Positions 41,228-49,810 of a stretch of DNA of 64,000 nucleotides are shown one piece after another. Made by a program: the position numbers and the translations under genes. Numbering within the stretch: the stretch's first letter is position 1; each line of letters opens with the position of its first letter. Below the pieces are notes generated by a model. That model was not told the origin of the DNA, searched no databases, and worked only from the letters and a program-made list of their open reading frames with translations. This DNA comes from Paraburkholderia hiiakae (GTDB lineage: Bacteria > Pseudomonadota > Gammaproteobacteria > Burkholderiales > Burkholderiaceae): positions 1 through 64,000 of the forward strand of contig NZ_CAJHCQ010000024.1 of assembly GCF_904848665.1 (NCBI RefSeq), written 5' to 3'.

Positions 41228-42694
41228 ATGCTGGCAGATTCGCCGGGTCGCGCGCAGGCGCTTCGACCGTCCGGCTCGCAACAGCGCGTGGCCATTCGCG
41301 CACTCGATGACGTCGCGCGCGCCGCCGACGCGGTGATGTATTCCACGCTCGTTCTCTCCGCCATTGCGGCGGTGCTGATCGGCTTCGTCTACTACGAACC
41401 GCAGCTTGCGCTCGTGGGCGCCGCGCTGTTTCTCGGCGCCGGCAGCTTCGTGTTTTTCTGCGCGCGCGGCACGGCGCTTTCCTGCGTCGTGCTCACGCTC
41501 GCGAACGCCGCGCTCGTCGCGCTGCATATCCAGGCGGCGCATGGCGTGACCGAATTCCATTTCGGCGTGTTCGTGCTGCTCGGCCTCTTGCTCGTCTATC
41601 GCGACTGGCGCCCGATCGTGCTCGCCGCGGGATTCTTCGCAGTGCATCACCTCGCGTTCGATCGGCTGCAGGCGCTCAACTTCGCCGTGTACTGCACGCG
41701 CGAGGCGAACCTGCCGCGCGTGCTGTTGCATGCCGCCTACGTGGTCGCGCAAACCGCCGTCGAAATCGTGCTTGCGCATCGTCTGCGCGTGGCGGCCATC
41801 GAGGCGGCGGAGCTGTCCGATATCGTGCGCAGCGTGGTGCGCGAGCGCGAGGTGTGCCTCGCGGTAGACGGCATTCCGGCGAGCGCCCCCACCGCGGTCG
41901 CGCTCAAGGGGGCGATCGCCCAGATGGCGCGCGCCATGCACGAAGTGAGCACGAGCACGGCACATGTGGAGCAGGCCGCGCTCGAAATCGCGCAAGGCAA
42001 CGCGAACCTGAGCGCGCGCACCGAGCACCAGGCGGGTAGCCTCGAAGAGACGGTCGCGTCGATGGATATCTTCACGCGTACGGTCAAGGCGAGCGCGGAG
42101 CACGCGCGCGAGGCGAGCGCGTTTGCCCGCGAGGCGTCGACGGTCGCGCAGGCAGGCGACGACGTCGTCGCACGCATGACCACGACGATGGGCGCCATCG
42201 AAGCCTCGGCCAAGCGCATCTTCGAGATCGTCGACGTGATCGAGGGCATTGCGTTTCAGACCAACATTCTCGCGCTCAACGCGGCCGTGGAAGCCGCGCG
42301 CGCGGGCGAGCAGGGACGCGGCTTCGCCGTGGTCGCCGGCGAAGTGCGCGGCCTCGCGCAGCGCGCCTCGGCTGCCGCGCGCGAGATTCAGCAACTCGTG
42401 GAGAACTCGGCGAACGAGGTCGGCGCGGGCACGCAGCTCGCCGGCGAGGCGCGCGCCGCGATGGAAGGTGTGGTGCGCAGCATCGGCCGTGCGGCCGACA
42501 TCATGGGCGAGATCACAGCGTCGAGCCACGAGCAGGCGCAGGGCATCGAGCAGGTCAACGCCATGGTCGCGCAGATGGACGACACCACGCGCCGCAACGC
42601 CGCTCTGGTGAACGAAGCGGCCGCCGCGTCGTCGTCGCTGCACGCGACGAGCGCGAGGTTGCGTGAGGTGCTCGGCGTCGTCGCATTGTCGTGA
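41228..42694 (+). CDS. Methyl-accepting chemotaxis protein
   Basis: A 488-aa chemoreceptor. The N-terminal part (about residues 35-195) holds five or six hydrophobic segments instead of a periplasmic ligand domain, so it probably senses within the membrane or at its surface. No clear HAMP is visible. The signalling domain (about 235-475) has the conserved tip EIVDVIEGIAFQTNILALNAAVEAARAGEQGRGFAVVAGEVRGLAQRA, which contacts CheA/CheW. There is no C-terminal CheR-binding pentapeptide. The ATG at 41228 is the first in a hydrophobic-ready context; the ribosome-binding site is poor and a nearby GTG (41219) is possible. The next gene is a c-di-GMP enzyme 52 bases downstream. Confidence 0.88.
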   Translation: MLADSPGRAQALRPSGSQQRVAIRALDDVARAADAVMYSTLVLSAIAAVLIGFVYYEPQLALVGAALFLGAGSFVFFCARGTALSCVVLTLANAALVALHIQAAHGVTEFHFGVFVLLGLLLVYRDWRPIVLAAGFFAVHHLAFDRLQALNFAVYCTREANLPRVLLHAAYVVAQTAVEIVLAHRLRVAAIEAAELSDIVRSVVREREVCLAVDGIPASAPTAVALKGAIAQMARAMHEVSTSTAHVEQAALEIAQGNANLSARTEHQAGSLEETVASMDIFTRTVKASAEHAREASAFAREASTVAQAGDDVVARMTTTMGAIEASAKRIFEIVDVIEGIAFQTNILALNAAVEAARAGEQGRGFAVVAGEVRGLAQRASAAAREIQQLVENSANEVGAGTQLAGEARAAMEGVVRSIGRAADIMGEITASSHEQAQGIEQVNAMVAQMDDTTRRNAALVNEAAAASSSLHATSARLREVLGVVALS

Positions 42695-42746
42695 TAATGT
42701 GGCGCGACGCCCGGGGTGAACGACTGGTGAACAAGGAGACTTTCCC

Positions 42747-44858
42747 GTGATGAGCGTAGTGGGCTGCATCGTCTACAAGCACAACCTGTGGCTTGTCCTT
42801 GTCGCGCTGCTGATTTGCGCCGCGGGCTCGTGGGTCACCGCACGGCTCGTCCTGCGCGCGTTCGCCACGCATTCGCTGCAGCGCCTCGGCTGGTCGTTCA
42901 TCGCGGCCGTGGTCGCCGCCGCCGATATCTGGTGCACACACTTCATCGCCATGCTGGGCTTCGAGCCGGGCGTGCCGATCGCCTTCGATCCCGTGCTGAC
43001 CATCACGTCGCTGCTCATCGCGCTCGTGGGCAGCTTCGCGGGATTTCTGCTCGCCACGAGCCGGGTCGCGAACCGCCTCACGCGCGCAGCGCCCGCGCTC
43101 GGCGGCGCGATCGTCGGGCTGGCGGTCTCGCTCATGCACTACGCGGGCATGCTCGCGTATCGCGTGCAAGGCATCGTGATCTGGAATCGCGTTGGGATCG
43201 CCTTGTCGATCGCGTTTGCGGTCGCGATCAGCGCGCTTGCGCTGCATCTCGCCGGCGTGGCGGCGAGACGCCCGCAGGAGAACGCGGCCAGCGCGCGGGC
43301 CAACGCCGAGGCCAGCGCTCGCGTCGTGGCGGCCGTGCTCGCACTCGCCATTGCCGCGCTGCACTTCACCGGCATGTCCGCGTTCCAGGTCGAGCCGATG
43401 CCGATCGACGGCCACTTCTCGAATCCCGCCGCGCTGCATGCACTCGCGCTCGCCGTGGCGTGCATGGCGCTCGTGATCGCGGGCGCGGGCTGCGTGAGCT
43501 TTTTGCTCGACGACAGCGTGCGCGCCGAATCCGTCGAGCATCTGCGCACGATGGCGCTGAGCGACATGCTCACAGGCCTCCCCAATCGCGCGAGCTTCAA
43601 CGTACGCCTCGACGCTGAGCTGGCGCGCGCGCAGGACACGCGCAAGCTCGCGCTCATCGGCATCGACCTGAACCGCTTCAAGGAGATCAACGACCTGCAC
43701 GGCCATCACGCCGGCGACGAAGTGCTGCGCATTCTCGCGCGGCGTCTTTCGAGCCTGATGCGCGAAGGCGAGTTCATTGCGCGCGTGGGCGGCGACGAGT
43801 TCGTGGCGCTTACGCGCTTCGCCTCGCGCGAGGAACTCGGCGATCTGCTCTCGCGCCTCGAAACCGCGTTGTACCGTCCGGTGCGCTACGACGATGCCGA
43901 AGTGCTCTCGGGCGCGAGCCTTGGCGTGGCCATCTATCCTGACGACGCGACCACCAAGACGGTGCTCATCAACAACGCCGACCTCGCCATGTACCGCGCG
44001 AAGGCGGACCTTGCGCAGTCGGTGTGCTTCTACGAGCCGGCGATGGACGAGATCGCGCGGGCGCGCCGCTCGCTCACGCACGACTTGCGGGAGGCGCTCG
44101 CGCGAGGGCAGTTGAGCGTGCACTACCAGGTGCAGACCTCGATCGCGAGTGGCGAAATTTGCGGCTATGAAGCGCTGCTGCGTTGGGAGCATCCGCGGCT
44201 TGGGTTCATCTCGCCCGCCGAATTCATTCCGCTCGCCGAAGAGAACGGCCTCATTCTCGGCATTGGCGCCTGGGTGCTGCGCGAGGCATGCGAGCGTGCC
44301 GTTTCGTGGTTGCCGCCTTACAAGGTGGCCGTGAATCTTTCGCCCGTGCAGCTCTCGCACGCGGACCTGCCGAAGCTCGTCGAGACCGTGCTGGTCGAGA
44401 CCGGCCTTGCGCCGGAGCGGCTGGAACTCGAACTCACCGAGACGGCCATTTTCGCGGACCGCGAGCGCTCGCTCGACGTGCTGCAGCGGATCAAGGCCAT
44501 CGGCGTGAATATCGCGCTGGACGACTTCGGAACCGGCTATTCGTCGCTCGACACGCTGCGCTCGTTCCCATTTGACAAGATCAAGCTCGATCAGTCCTTC
44601 GTGGGCGAGGCCGAGTCGAGCCGGCAGGCTACCGCGATCATTCGCGCGGTGCTCGCGCTCGGCAAGAGCCTCGGCATTCCCGTGCTGGCCGAAGGCATTG
44701 AAACCGAGGCCCAGCTCGCGCTGCTCGCCGACGAAGGCTGCGACGAAGTGCAGGGCTTCCTGCTTGGCCGCCCGGCGCCGCTCAGCCATATCGTGGCGAG
44801 CGGCCAGCTTTCGTTGCTCGCCGAAGAGGAAGAAAAGCTGGGTGAGGTGCGAGGCTAA
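42747..44858 (+). CDS. MHYT-GGDEF-EAL c-di-GMP signalling protein
   Basis: A 703-aa membrane protein. Residues about 10-250 form seven hydrophobic segments with MHYT-type motifs (THFIAML, MHYAGM, LHFTGM), proposed to bind a metal and sense oxygen, CO or NO. The GGDEF domain has an intact RVGGDEF active site (about residue 347). The EAL domain has YEALLRWEHP (about 473), DDFGTGYSSL (about 591) and AEGIETE. Both catalytic motifs look functional, so it could make and degrade c-di-GMP. GTG at 42747 lies 9 bases after AAGGAG; ATG at 42750 is the alternative. Its TAA overlaps the stop of the convergent CaiB gene. Confidence 0.9.
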   Translation: MMSVVGCIVYKHNLWLVLVALLICAAGSWVTARLVLRAFATHSLQRLGWSFIAAVVAAADIWCTHFIAMLGFEPGVPIAFDPVLTITSLLIALVGSFAGFLLATSRVANRLTRAAPALGGAIVGLAVSLMHYAGMLAYRVQGIVIWNRVGIALSIAFAVAISALALHLAGVAARRPQENAASARANAEASARVVAAVLALAIAALHFTGMSAFQVEPMPIDGHFSNPAALHALALAVACMALVIAGAGCVSFLLDDSVRAESVEHLRTMALSDMLTGLPNRASFNVRLDAELARAQDTRKLALIGIDLNRFKEINDLHGHHAGDEVLRILARRLSSLMREGEFIARVGGDEFVALTRFASREELGDLLSRLETALYRPVRYDDAEVLSGASLGVAIYPDDATTKTVLINNADLAMYRAKADLAQSVCFYEPAMDEIARARRSLTHDLREALARGQLSVHYQVQTSIASGEICGYEALLRWEHPRLGFISPAEFIPLAEENGLILGIGAWVLREACERAVSWLPPYKVAVNLSPVQLSHADLPKLVETVLVETGLAPERLELELTETAIFADRERSLDVLQRIKAIGVNIALDDFGTGYSSLDTLRSFPFDKIKLDQSFVGEAESSRQATAIIRAVLALGKSLGIPVLAEGIETEAQLALLADEGCDEVQGFLLGRPAPLSHIVASGQLSLLAEEEEKLGEVRG

Positions 44859-45877
44859 GCGCCCTCGTCACCGTAGCTTACGAAGCGCGGCGCGCATTGC
44901 GGCTGCCACGCGCCGCCGCTCTGCGCGAACGCGCCGCGCGCGGTGTTGTGCGCATCGAGCGGCGCTTCCGCAAGACTCAGCACGGGCGTGACACACGCAT
45001 CGCTGCCTTCGAACACGGCGGTCCATTCGTCGCGCGTGCGCGTGCTGAGCGCCTCGGCAATGCGTGCCTGCACGCGCGGCCAGTTCGCCCGGTCGCGTTG
45101 CGGCAGTTCCAGCAGATCTTCCGCGCCGATGCCTTTCATGAACGCCGCATAGAACTGCGGTTCGATGCAGCCCACGGCGATATAACGGTTGTCCGCGCAA
45201 CGATACGTGCGATAAAACGGGGCGCCGCCGTCGAGCAGATTCGTCCCGCGCTCGTCTTGCCATTGCCCCGCCGCGTAGAAGCCGTACATCATGCTCATGA
45301 GCATGGCTGCGCCGTCGGTCATCGCGGCGTCGACTACGCAGCCTTCGCCCGTCGATCGTGCGCGCAGAATCGCGGCCACCACGCCGAACGCGAGCAGCAT
45401 GCCGCCGCCGCCGAAGTCGCCAACCAGATTGAGCGGCACCACGGGCTCGCCACCCGCGAGACCCACCGCATGCAACGCCCCCGAGATCGCGATGTAGTTG
45501 ATGTCGTGGCCCGCCGTGTGCGCGAGCGGTCCGGTTTGCCCCCAACCGGTCATGCGGCCGTAGACGAGCGAGGCGCGACGGGCGTGGCACACTTGCGGCC
45601 CGAGCCCCAGCCGCTCCATCACCCTGGGACGAAAGCCTTCGATCAACGCATCGGCGCTCGCGATCAGATCGAGCGCGCGGGCAATGCCATCGGGGCGCTT
45701 GAGGTCGAGCGCGACGTATTCGCGAGCGCGCGCGAGCGGTCCTGTTGGCGCGTGCGCGCCCTCGCGGCCGATGCAGATCACGCGCGCGCCCATTTGCGCG
45801 AGCAGCATGCCGCAGAACGGCGCGGGGCCGAGCCCCGCGAATTCCACGACGGTAACGCCTTCCAAAGGCTTGATCAT
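44855..45877 (-). CDS. CaiB/BaiF-family CoA transferase or alpha-methylacyl-CoA racemase
   Basis: A 340-aa type III CoA-transferase-fold protein. MIKPLEGVTVVEFAGLGPAPFCGMLLAQMGARVICIGR, YVALDLKRPDGIARALDLIASADALIEGFRPRVMERLGLGP and GRMTGWGQTGPLAHTAGHDINYIAISGAL are close to alpha-methylacyl-CoA racemases; GHDINYIAISG carries the racemase His/Asp pair region. It would interconvert 2-methyl-branched acyl-CoA epimers so that a stereospecific dehydrogenase can act. The start at 45877 follows AGGA. It is the last gene of the ligase, dehydrogenase, racemase operon. A CoA-transferase role is the alternative. Confidence 0.85.
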   Translation of the reverse strand: MIKPLEGVTVVEFAGLGPAPFCGMLLAQMGARVICIGREGAHAPTGPLARAREYVALDLKRPDGIARALDLIASADALIEGFRPRVMERLGLGPQVCHARRASLVYGRMTGWGQTGPLAHTAGHDINYIAISGALHAVGLAGGEPVVPLNLVGDFGGGGMLLAFGVVAAILRARSTGEGCVVDAAMTDGAAMLMSMMYGFYAAGQWQDERGTNLLDGGAPFYRTYRCADNRYIAVGCIEPQFYAAFMKGIGAEDLLELPQRDRANWPRVQARIAEALSTRTRDEWTAVFEGSDACVTPVLSLAEAPLDAHNTARGAFAQSGGAWQPQCAPRFVSYGDEGA

Positions 45878-45921
45878 GTGTGCGTTCCTGCCTGCTTCCC
45901 GGTGTGCCGAATCACTCGCCT

Positions 45922-47052
45922 TCACAGCGTGCGCGCGATGATTTCCTTCATGATCTCGTCGGTGCCGCCGTAGATGCGCATGACGCGCGCATCCACCCAC
46001 GCGCTGCCCACCACATACTCGGACATATAGCCATAGCCGCCGTGCAGCTGCAGGAATTCGTCGAGCAACTGGTTCTGCAGTTCGGTGGCGTTGAGCTTCG
46101 CCATCGCGGCGTCTACCGGCGAAAGCTCGCGCCGCAGATGCCGCGCAATGCAGTCATCGACATAGGTGCGCACCATTTCCGCCTTCGCGCGCGCATGCGC
46201 GAGCTTGAAGCGCGCGTTCTGGAAGTCGAAGATGGCCTGGCCGAACACCTTGCGATCGCGCGTATAGCGAATCGTGCGCTCGAGCATGCCCTCGATCGAG
46301 GCGGCAGCGCGCACCGCAATCACGAGCCGCTCCTGCGCCAGTTCGCGCATGAGGTACGAGAAGCCCTGGTTTTCCTCACCCAGCCGCTGCGAGATGGGAA
46401 CGCGCACGTCCTCGAAGAAAAGTTCGGATGTGTCTTGCGCGCGCAGTCCGATCTTGTCGAGCTTGCGGCCCTTGCTGAAGCCAGGCGTGCCTTCCTCGAC
46501 CACGATCAGCGACACGCCCTTGCCGCCCAGCTCGGGCGCCGTCTTGCAGACCACGACCACGAGGCTTGCGTTCTGGCCATTCGTGATGAAGGTCTTCTGG
46601 CCATTGATGACGTAGTGGTCCCCGTCTTTGCGCGCGGTGGTGCGCACTGACTTGAGATCGCTGCCCGTGCCGGGTTCGGTCATGGCGATGGCGCCGATAT
46701 GCTCGCCGCGCGCGAGCTTCGGCAGCCACTCGCGCTTTTGCTCCTCGGTGCCGTACGCGAAGATATAAGGCGCGACGATGTCCGAATGCAGCGGAAAGCC
46801 GATGCCGCTCGCGTTCACGCGCGCCAGCTCCTCGATCATGATCGCCGCGTGGCCGAAGTCGCCGCCGCCACCGCCGTACTCCTCAGGAATCGTGCAGCAA
46901 AGCAGGCCTTCCTCACCCGCTCGCCGCCATACCGACTTCGGCACGATGCCTTGGTTTTCCCATTGATGATGAAACGGCACGATTTCGCGCTCGATAAAGC
47001 GCCGAGCCTGTTCGCGGAAGATTTCGTGATCGTCTCGGAATACGGTGCGCAT
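45922..47052 (-). CDS. Acyl-CoA dehydrogenase
   Basis: A 376-aa FAD enzyme of ordinary ACAD length. Conserved blocks are AIAMTEPGTGSDLKSVRTTARKDGDHYVINGQKTFITNG, DRKVFGQAIFDFQNARFKLA and LHGGYGYMSEYVVGSAWVDARVMRIYGGTDEIMKEIIAR. The MCAD-position Glu (YEGT) is Gly here (YGGT). The alternative Glu of the LCAD/isovaleryl type is present in MLERTIRYTRDRKVFG, so the enzyme should be active on long or branched acyl-CoA. It lies between the CoA ligase and the racemase, all in one direction. Confidence 0.92.
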   Translation of the reverse strand: MRTVFRDDHEIFREQARRFIEREIVPFHHQWENQGIVPKSVWRRAGEEGLLCCTIPEEYGGGGGDFGHAAIMIEELARVNASGIGFPLHSDIVAPYIFAYGTEEQKREWLPKLARGEHIGAIAMTEPGTGSDLKSVRTTARKDGDHYVINGQKTFITNGQNASLVVVVCKTAPELGGKGVSLIVVEEGTPGFSKGRKLDKIGLRAQDTSELFFEDVRVPISQRLGEENQGFSYLMRELAQERLVIAVRAAASIEGMLERTIRYTRDRKVFGQAIFDFQNARFKLAHARAKAEMVRTYVDDCIARHLRRELSPVDAAMAKLNATELQNQLLDEFLQLHGGYGYMSEYVVGSAWVDARVMRIYGGTDEIMKEIIARTL

Positions 47053-47093
47053 GCCTTGTGTCTCCAGTTCTTTTCGTTACTTCGTTATCCGTA

Positions 47094-48641
47094 TCAAGCT
47101 TTCGGCTGGCGGTAACGCTCCTTGAGAATGCGCCGTAGTAGCTTGCCGTTGTCCTGGCGCGGCAATGCGTCCTCGAATTCGACCGAGCGCGGCACCTTGA
47201 TATGTGAAAGGCGCTCGCGGCAGAACGCAATCAACTCGTCGGCGAGCTGCGGGCTCGCGGCGTCGCGCTCGCGCGGTTGCACGACCGCCTTCACGGCTTC
47301 GCCGAACTCGGAGTGCGGCACACCGATCACGGCGGCATCGGCCACGGCGGGATGCTCGGCGAGCACGTTCTCGATCTCTTGCGGATACACGTTCACACCG
47401 CCGCTGATGATGAGGTCCACGCGCCGGTCGCTCAAGTACAAGTAGCCATCTGCATCGACATGGCCGATGTCGCCGTAAGTGGCCCAGCCGTGGCGGTTGT
47501 AGACGCTGCGCGTCTTAAGCGGATCGTTGTGGTACTCGAAAGAGGGGCCGCCTTCAAAAAACACGCGGCCAATCTCGCCCACAGGCAGTTCGTGATCCTC
47601 ATCATCGATGATGTGGATCTGTCCATATTTCGAGCGTCCCACCGAGCCGCGATGCGAAAGCCATTCGTCCGAGTCGATCGCCGTGAGGCCCACGCTTTCC
47701 GAGCCCGCGTAGTACTCGTAGATCACCGGGCCGAACCAGGCGATCATCTGCTCCTTGATATGCGGCGGGCACGGCGCGGCGGCGTGAATCGCCACGCGCA
47801 GGCTGCTCACGTCGTATTGCGCGCGCGTGGTCTCGGGCAGGTTCAGCAGGCGGATGAACATCGTTGGCACCCACTGGCTGTGCGTGACGCGGTGGTGCGC
47901 GATGGCGTCCAGCGCGGCCTCGGCGTCGAACTTCTGCAGCACGATGGCTCGGCCGCCCGTGTGCAGCATGCGCATGAGGTAACGCAGCGGCGCGGCATGG
48001 TAGAGCGGCGCGGTGCTCAGGTAGACAGAGTCGGCGTTGAAGCCGAAAGTGTTTCGCCACGCCGCGGTTTCGGTATCGTCGGCATCGCGCCGCTCGAACG
48101 GCACGAGCGGCTTGCGGATGCCCTTGGGCAAGCCGGTCGTGCCCGACGAATAGAGGAAGTCGCGACCGCGCGGCAAGGGCGGCAACGGCGCGCTTGCATC
48201 GACATCGGCCAGCGCCGCTTCGAGCGAGGCGAAGCCAGGCAGCGTTTCCGAAGCGCCGGCAACGAAGCTGGCAACGCCCTGCACCGCGCCCTCGGCCACG
48301 AGGGTCGCCGCGAGTTCATGCATGGCCTGCGAGATGATCAGCACGCGCGCGCCGCAGTCTTTGAGGACGTGCGCGGCCTCGCGTGTTTTCAACTGGATGC
48401 TGATGGGGGTGTAGTAGAGGCCGGCGCGTTCGGCGCCAATGGCGATGACGGCGAGCGCAGGATGATTCTCGAACAGTAGTGCAATGCCGTCGCCGGGTTG
48501 CAGGCCGAGGCCGAGGAGCCAATGCGCGATGCGGTCCGCGCGTTGGTCCAGCTCCTTGTAGGTGATGATCTGGTTGAGTGCGGGGAAGCACAGGGCTTCC
48601 CGCGTGGGTGCTGCTACAGCTAGTTCGCGGACACGCTCCAC
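47094..48641 (-). CDS. Acyl-CoA synthetase (AMP-forming)
   Basis: A 515-aa adenylate-forming ligase that activates a carboxylic acid to its CoA ester. The P-loop-like motif is LYSSGTTGLPKGI; the A8 hinge region is YGDIGHVDADGYLYLSDRRVDLIISGGVNVYPQEIENVLAEHP and the catalytic Lys is near the end in ALPRQDNGKLLRRIL. The GTG start at 48641 has GGAG 8 bases upstream and overlaps the IclR gene by 22 bases, so regulator and ligase are translationally coupled. The acid is unknown. The racemase and dehydrogenase downstream suggest a branched or medium-to-long acid. Confidence 0.9.
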   Translation of the reverse strand: MERVRELAVAAPTREALCFPALNQIITYKELDQRADRIAHWLLGLGLQPGDGIALLFENHPALAVIAIGAERAGLYYTPISIQLKTREAAHVLKDCGARVLIISQAMHELAATLVAEGAVQGVASFVAGASETLPGFASLEAALADVDASAPLPPLPRGRDFLYSSGTTGLPKGIRKPLVPFERRDADDTETAAWRNTFGFNADSVYLSTAPLYHAAPLRYLMRMLHTGGRAIVLQKFDAEAALDAIAHHRVTHSQWVPTMFIRLLNLPETTRAQYDVSSLRVAIHAAAPCPPHIKEQMIAWFGPVIYEYYAGSESVGLTAIDSDEWLSHRGSVGRSKYGQIHIIDDEDHELPVGEIGRVFFEGGPSFEYHNDPLKTRSVYNRHGWATYGDIGHVDADGYLYLSDRRVDLIISGGVNVYPQEIENVLAEHPAVADAAVIGVPHSEFGEAVKAVVQPRERDAASPQLADELIAFCRERLSHIKVPRSVEFEDALPRQDNGKLLRRILKERYRQPKA

Positions 48642-49468
48642 GGTCTCGTCTCCATGTCATGCGCGGCCCCAGTCATGCTGCCGAGCGCTGCCTCCACGCG
48701 CCTGACGAGCGACATCAGCCGCGGGGCGATGTCGTCGGTCAGCTGGTTGCCGCTGATGTTGAAAACTGCAATCGAACAGCTAAAAACCCAATACTCGTCG
48801 TCGATCGGGGCGGACAGCGGAATCGCCACCGAATGGATCTCGCGCTGCATGTCGCCGTGCGAGATCGTGCAACCGTGCGCGCGCAACTCCTGCTGCGCTT
48901 GCGCGAGGCGCTGGGCGAGCAACTCGCCCTTCGCGGGGTCGCGTGCAAGCGTTTCCTGCAGGTACTGCTCGCGCTCCTCGCCAGGCACGGTCCACAGATA
49001 CGCGCGGCCCGACGCCGTGCGCGAAAGCGAGAGCCGCGTGCCCGTTTCCGAGCGGTACACCGCGCTGCCTTCGCCCTGAATCACCTCGGCATACGCCATG
49101 TTCAGGCGGTAGCCCACCGCGAGCGTGACCTGGCCGTGGCAGTAGTCGGCCAGCTCCTGCATCATCGGCCGCGCGATCTGCCGGATCGTCATGCGGCCGA
49201 GCGCCGGCGCGGCGAGACTGAGCATCTCCGTGCCGAGCACGTACTTCGAAATGCGCTCCGAATAGCGCAGCAGGCCGAACTCCGCGAGCGTGTTGATGAG
49301 CCGCAGCGCCGTGGGCTTGGGCAACCCCGTGCGCTCGACCAGATCGCGCGCCGAAAGCTCCGCGTCTCCCATCGAAAAGCACTGCAGGATCCGGATACCG
49401 CGCGCGAGCGCGCTCACGATCTGCGAGTCGGCGGCGTCGTCGCTGCGGGAGTTGGCCTGGTCGTTCAT
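48620..49468 (-). CDS. IclR-family transcriptional regulator
   Basis: A 282-aa regulator. The winged HTH (about residues 16-80) reads IVSALARGIRILQCFSMGDAELSARDLVERTGLPKPTALRLINTLAEFGLLRY and the effector domain covers about 95-265. It is the first gene of the ligase, dehydrogenase, racemase operon and divergent from thiolase, SDR and crotonase. It therefore probably controls both halves of the catabolic cluster through the intergenic region. A CACTATT-GA-AATAGTG palindrome there is a candidate site. The inducer is probably the acid or its CoA ester. Confidence 0.9.
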   Translation of the reverse strand: MNDQANSRSDDAADSQIVSALARGIRILQCFSMGDAELSARDLVERTGLPKPTALRLINTLAEFGLLRYSERISKYVLGTEMLSLAAPALGRMTIRQIARPMMQELADYCHGQVTLAVGYRLNMAYAEVIQGEGSAVYRSETGTRLSLSRTASGRAYLWTVPGEEREQYLQETLARDPAKGELLAQRLAQAQQELRAHGCTISHGDMQREIHSVAIPLSAPIDDEYWVFSCSIAVFNISGNQLTDDIAPRLMSLVRRVEAALGSMTGAAHDMETRPWSVSAN

Positions 49469-49727
49469 TTCGGGTCCTTCGTCGGGGTAAGGGCGCGGCG
49501 CGCCGATGTGGCTCGCGGCAAACCCCGGATTCTAGCTTTCTGATGCTCGCGGGAACGATTTTTTAAGACGCCTGGTTCATTTTTTCGCCTTCGCGACGCC
49601 GCGCCGCTCGTGGCCGCGTGCCGATGTCTCCTTTTTCGATCTCCCAGTATCAAGCCGTGCAAATAGTGTTGCGGATCGTAAGCGAGAAATCAATAAAAAT
49701 GATCCAAGAGTTCCGAAATATGTTTAC

Positions 49728-49743
49728 CACTATTGAAATAGTG
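49728..49743. promoter_or_regulatory. Candidate IclR operator
   Basis: CACTATT GA AATAGTG, a perfect 16-bp palindrome 67 bases upstream of the thiolase start. A further half-site AAATAGTG lies at 49661-49668. It sits in a 340-base divergent promoter region that is AT-rich from 49660 to 49750. Confidence 0.5.
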
Positions 49744-49810
49744 ATCCGTTGAGGTGTATTTTGAGTCGGCTGATTCATTTTTCATGACACTTCCAACCAT
49801 TGAGAGAACC

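Noticed and set aside
41159..42769. 536-aa minus-strand ORF opposite the chemoreceptor
   Set aside because: Shadow of the MCP reading frame; composition typical of antisense high-GC frames.
42555..44789. 744-aa minus-strand ORF opposite the MHYT-GGDEF-EAL gene
   Set aside because: It is an antisense shadow in high-GC DNA: His/Arg/Glu-rich with no family resemblance, while the plus strand has intact catalytic motifs.
45922..47052. Inactive acyl-CoA dehydrogenase because YEGT is YGGT
   Set aside because: The LCAD/isovaleryl-type alternative catalytic Glu (MLERT) is present, so loss of activity is not supported.
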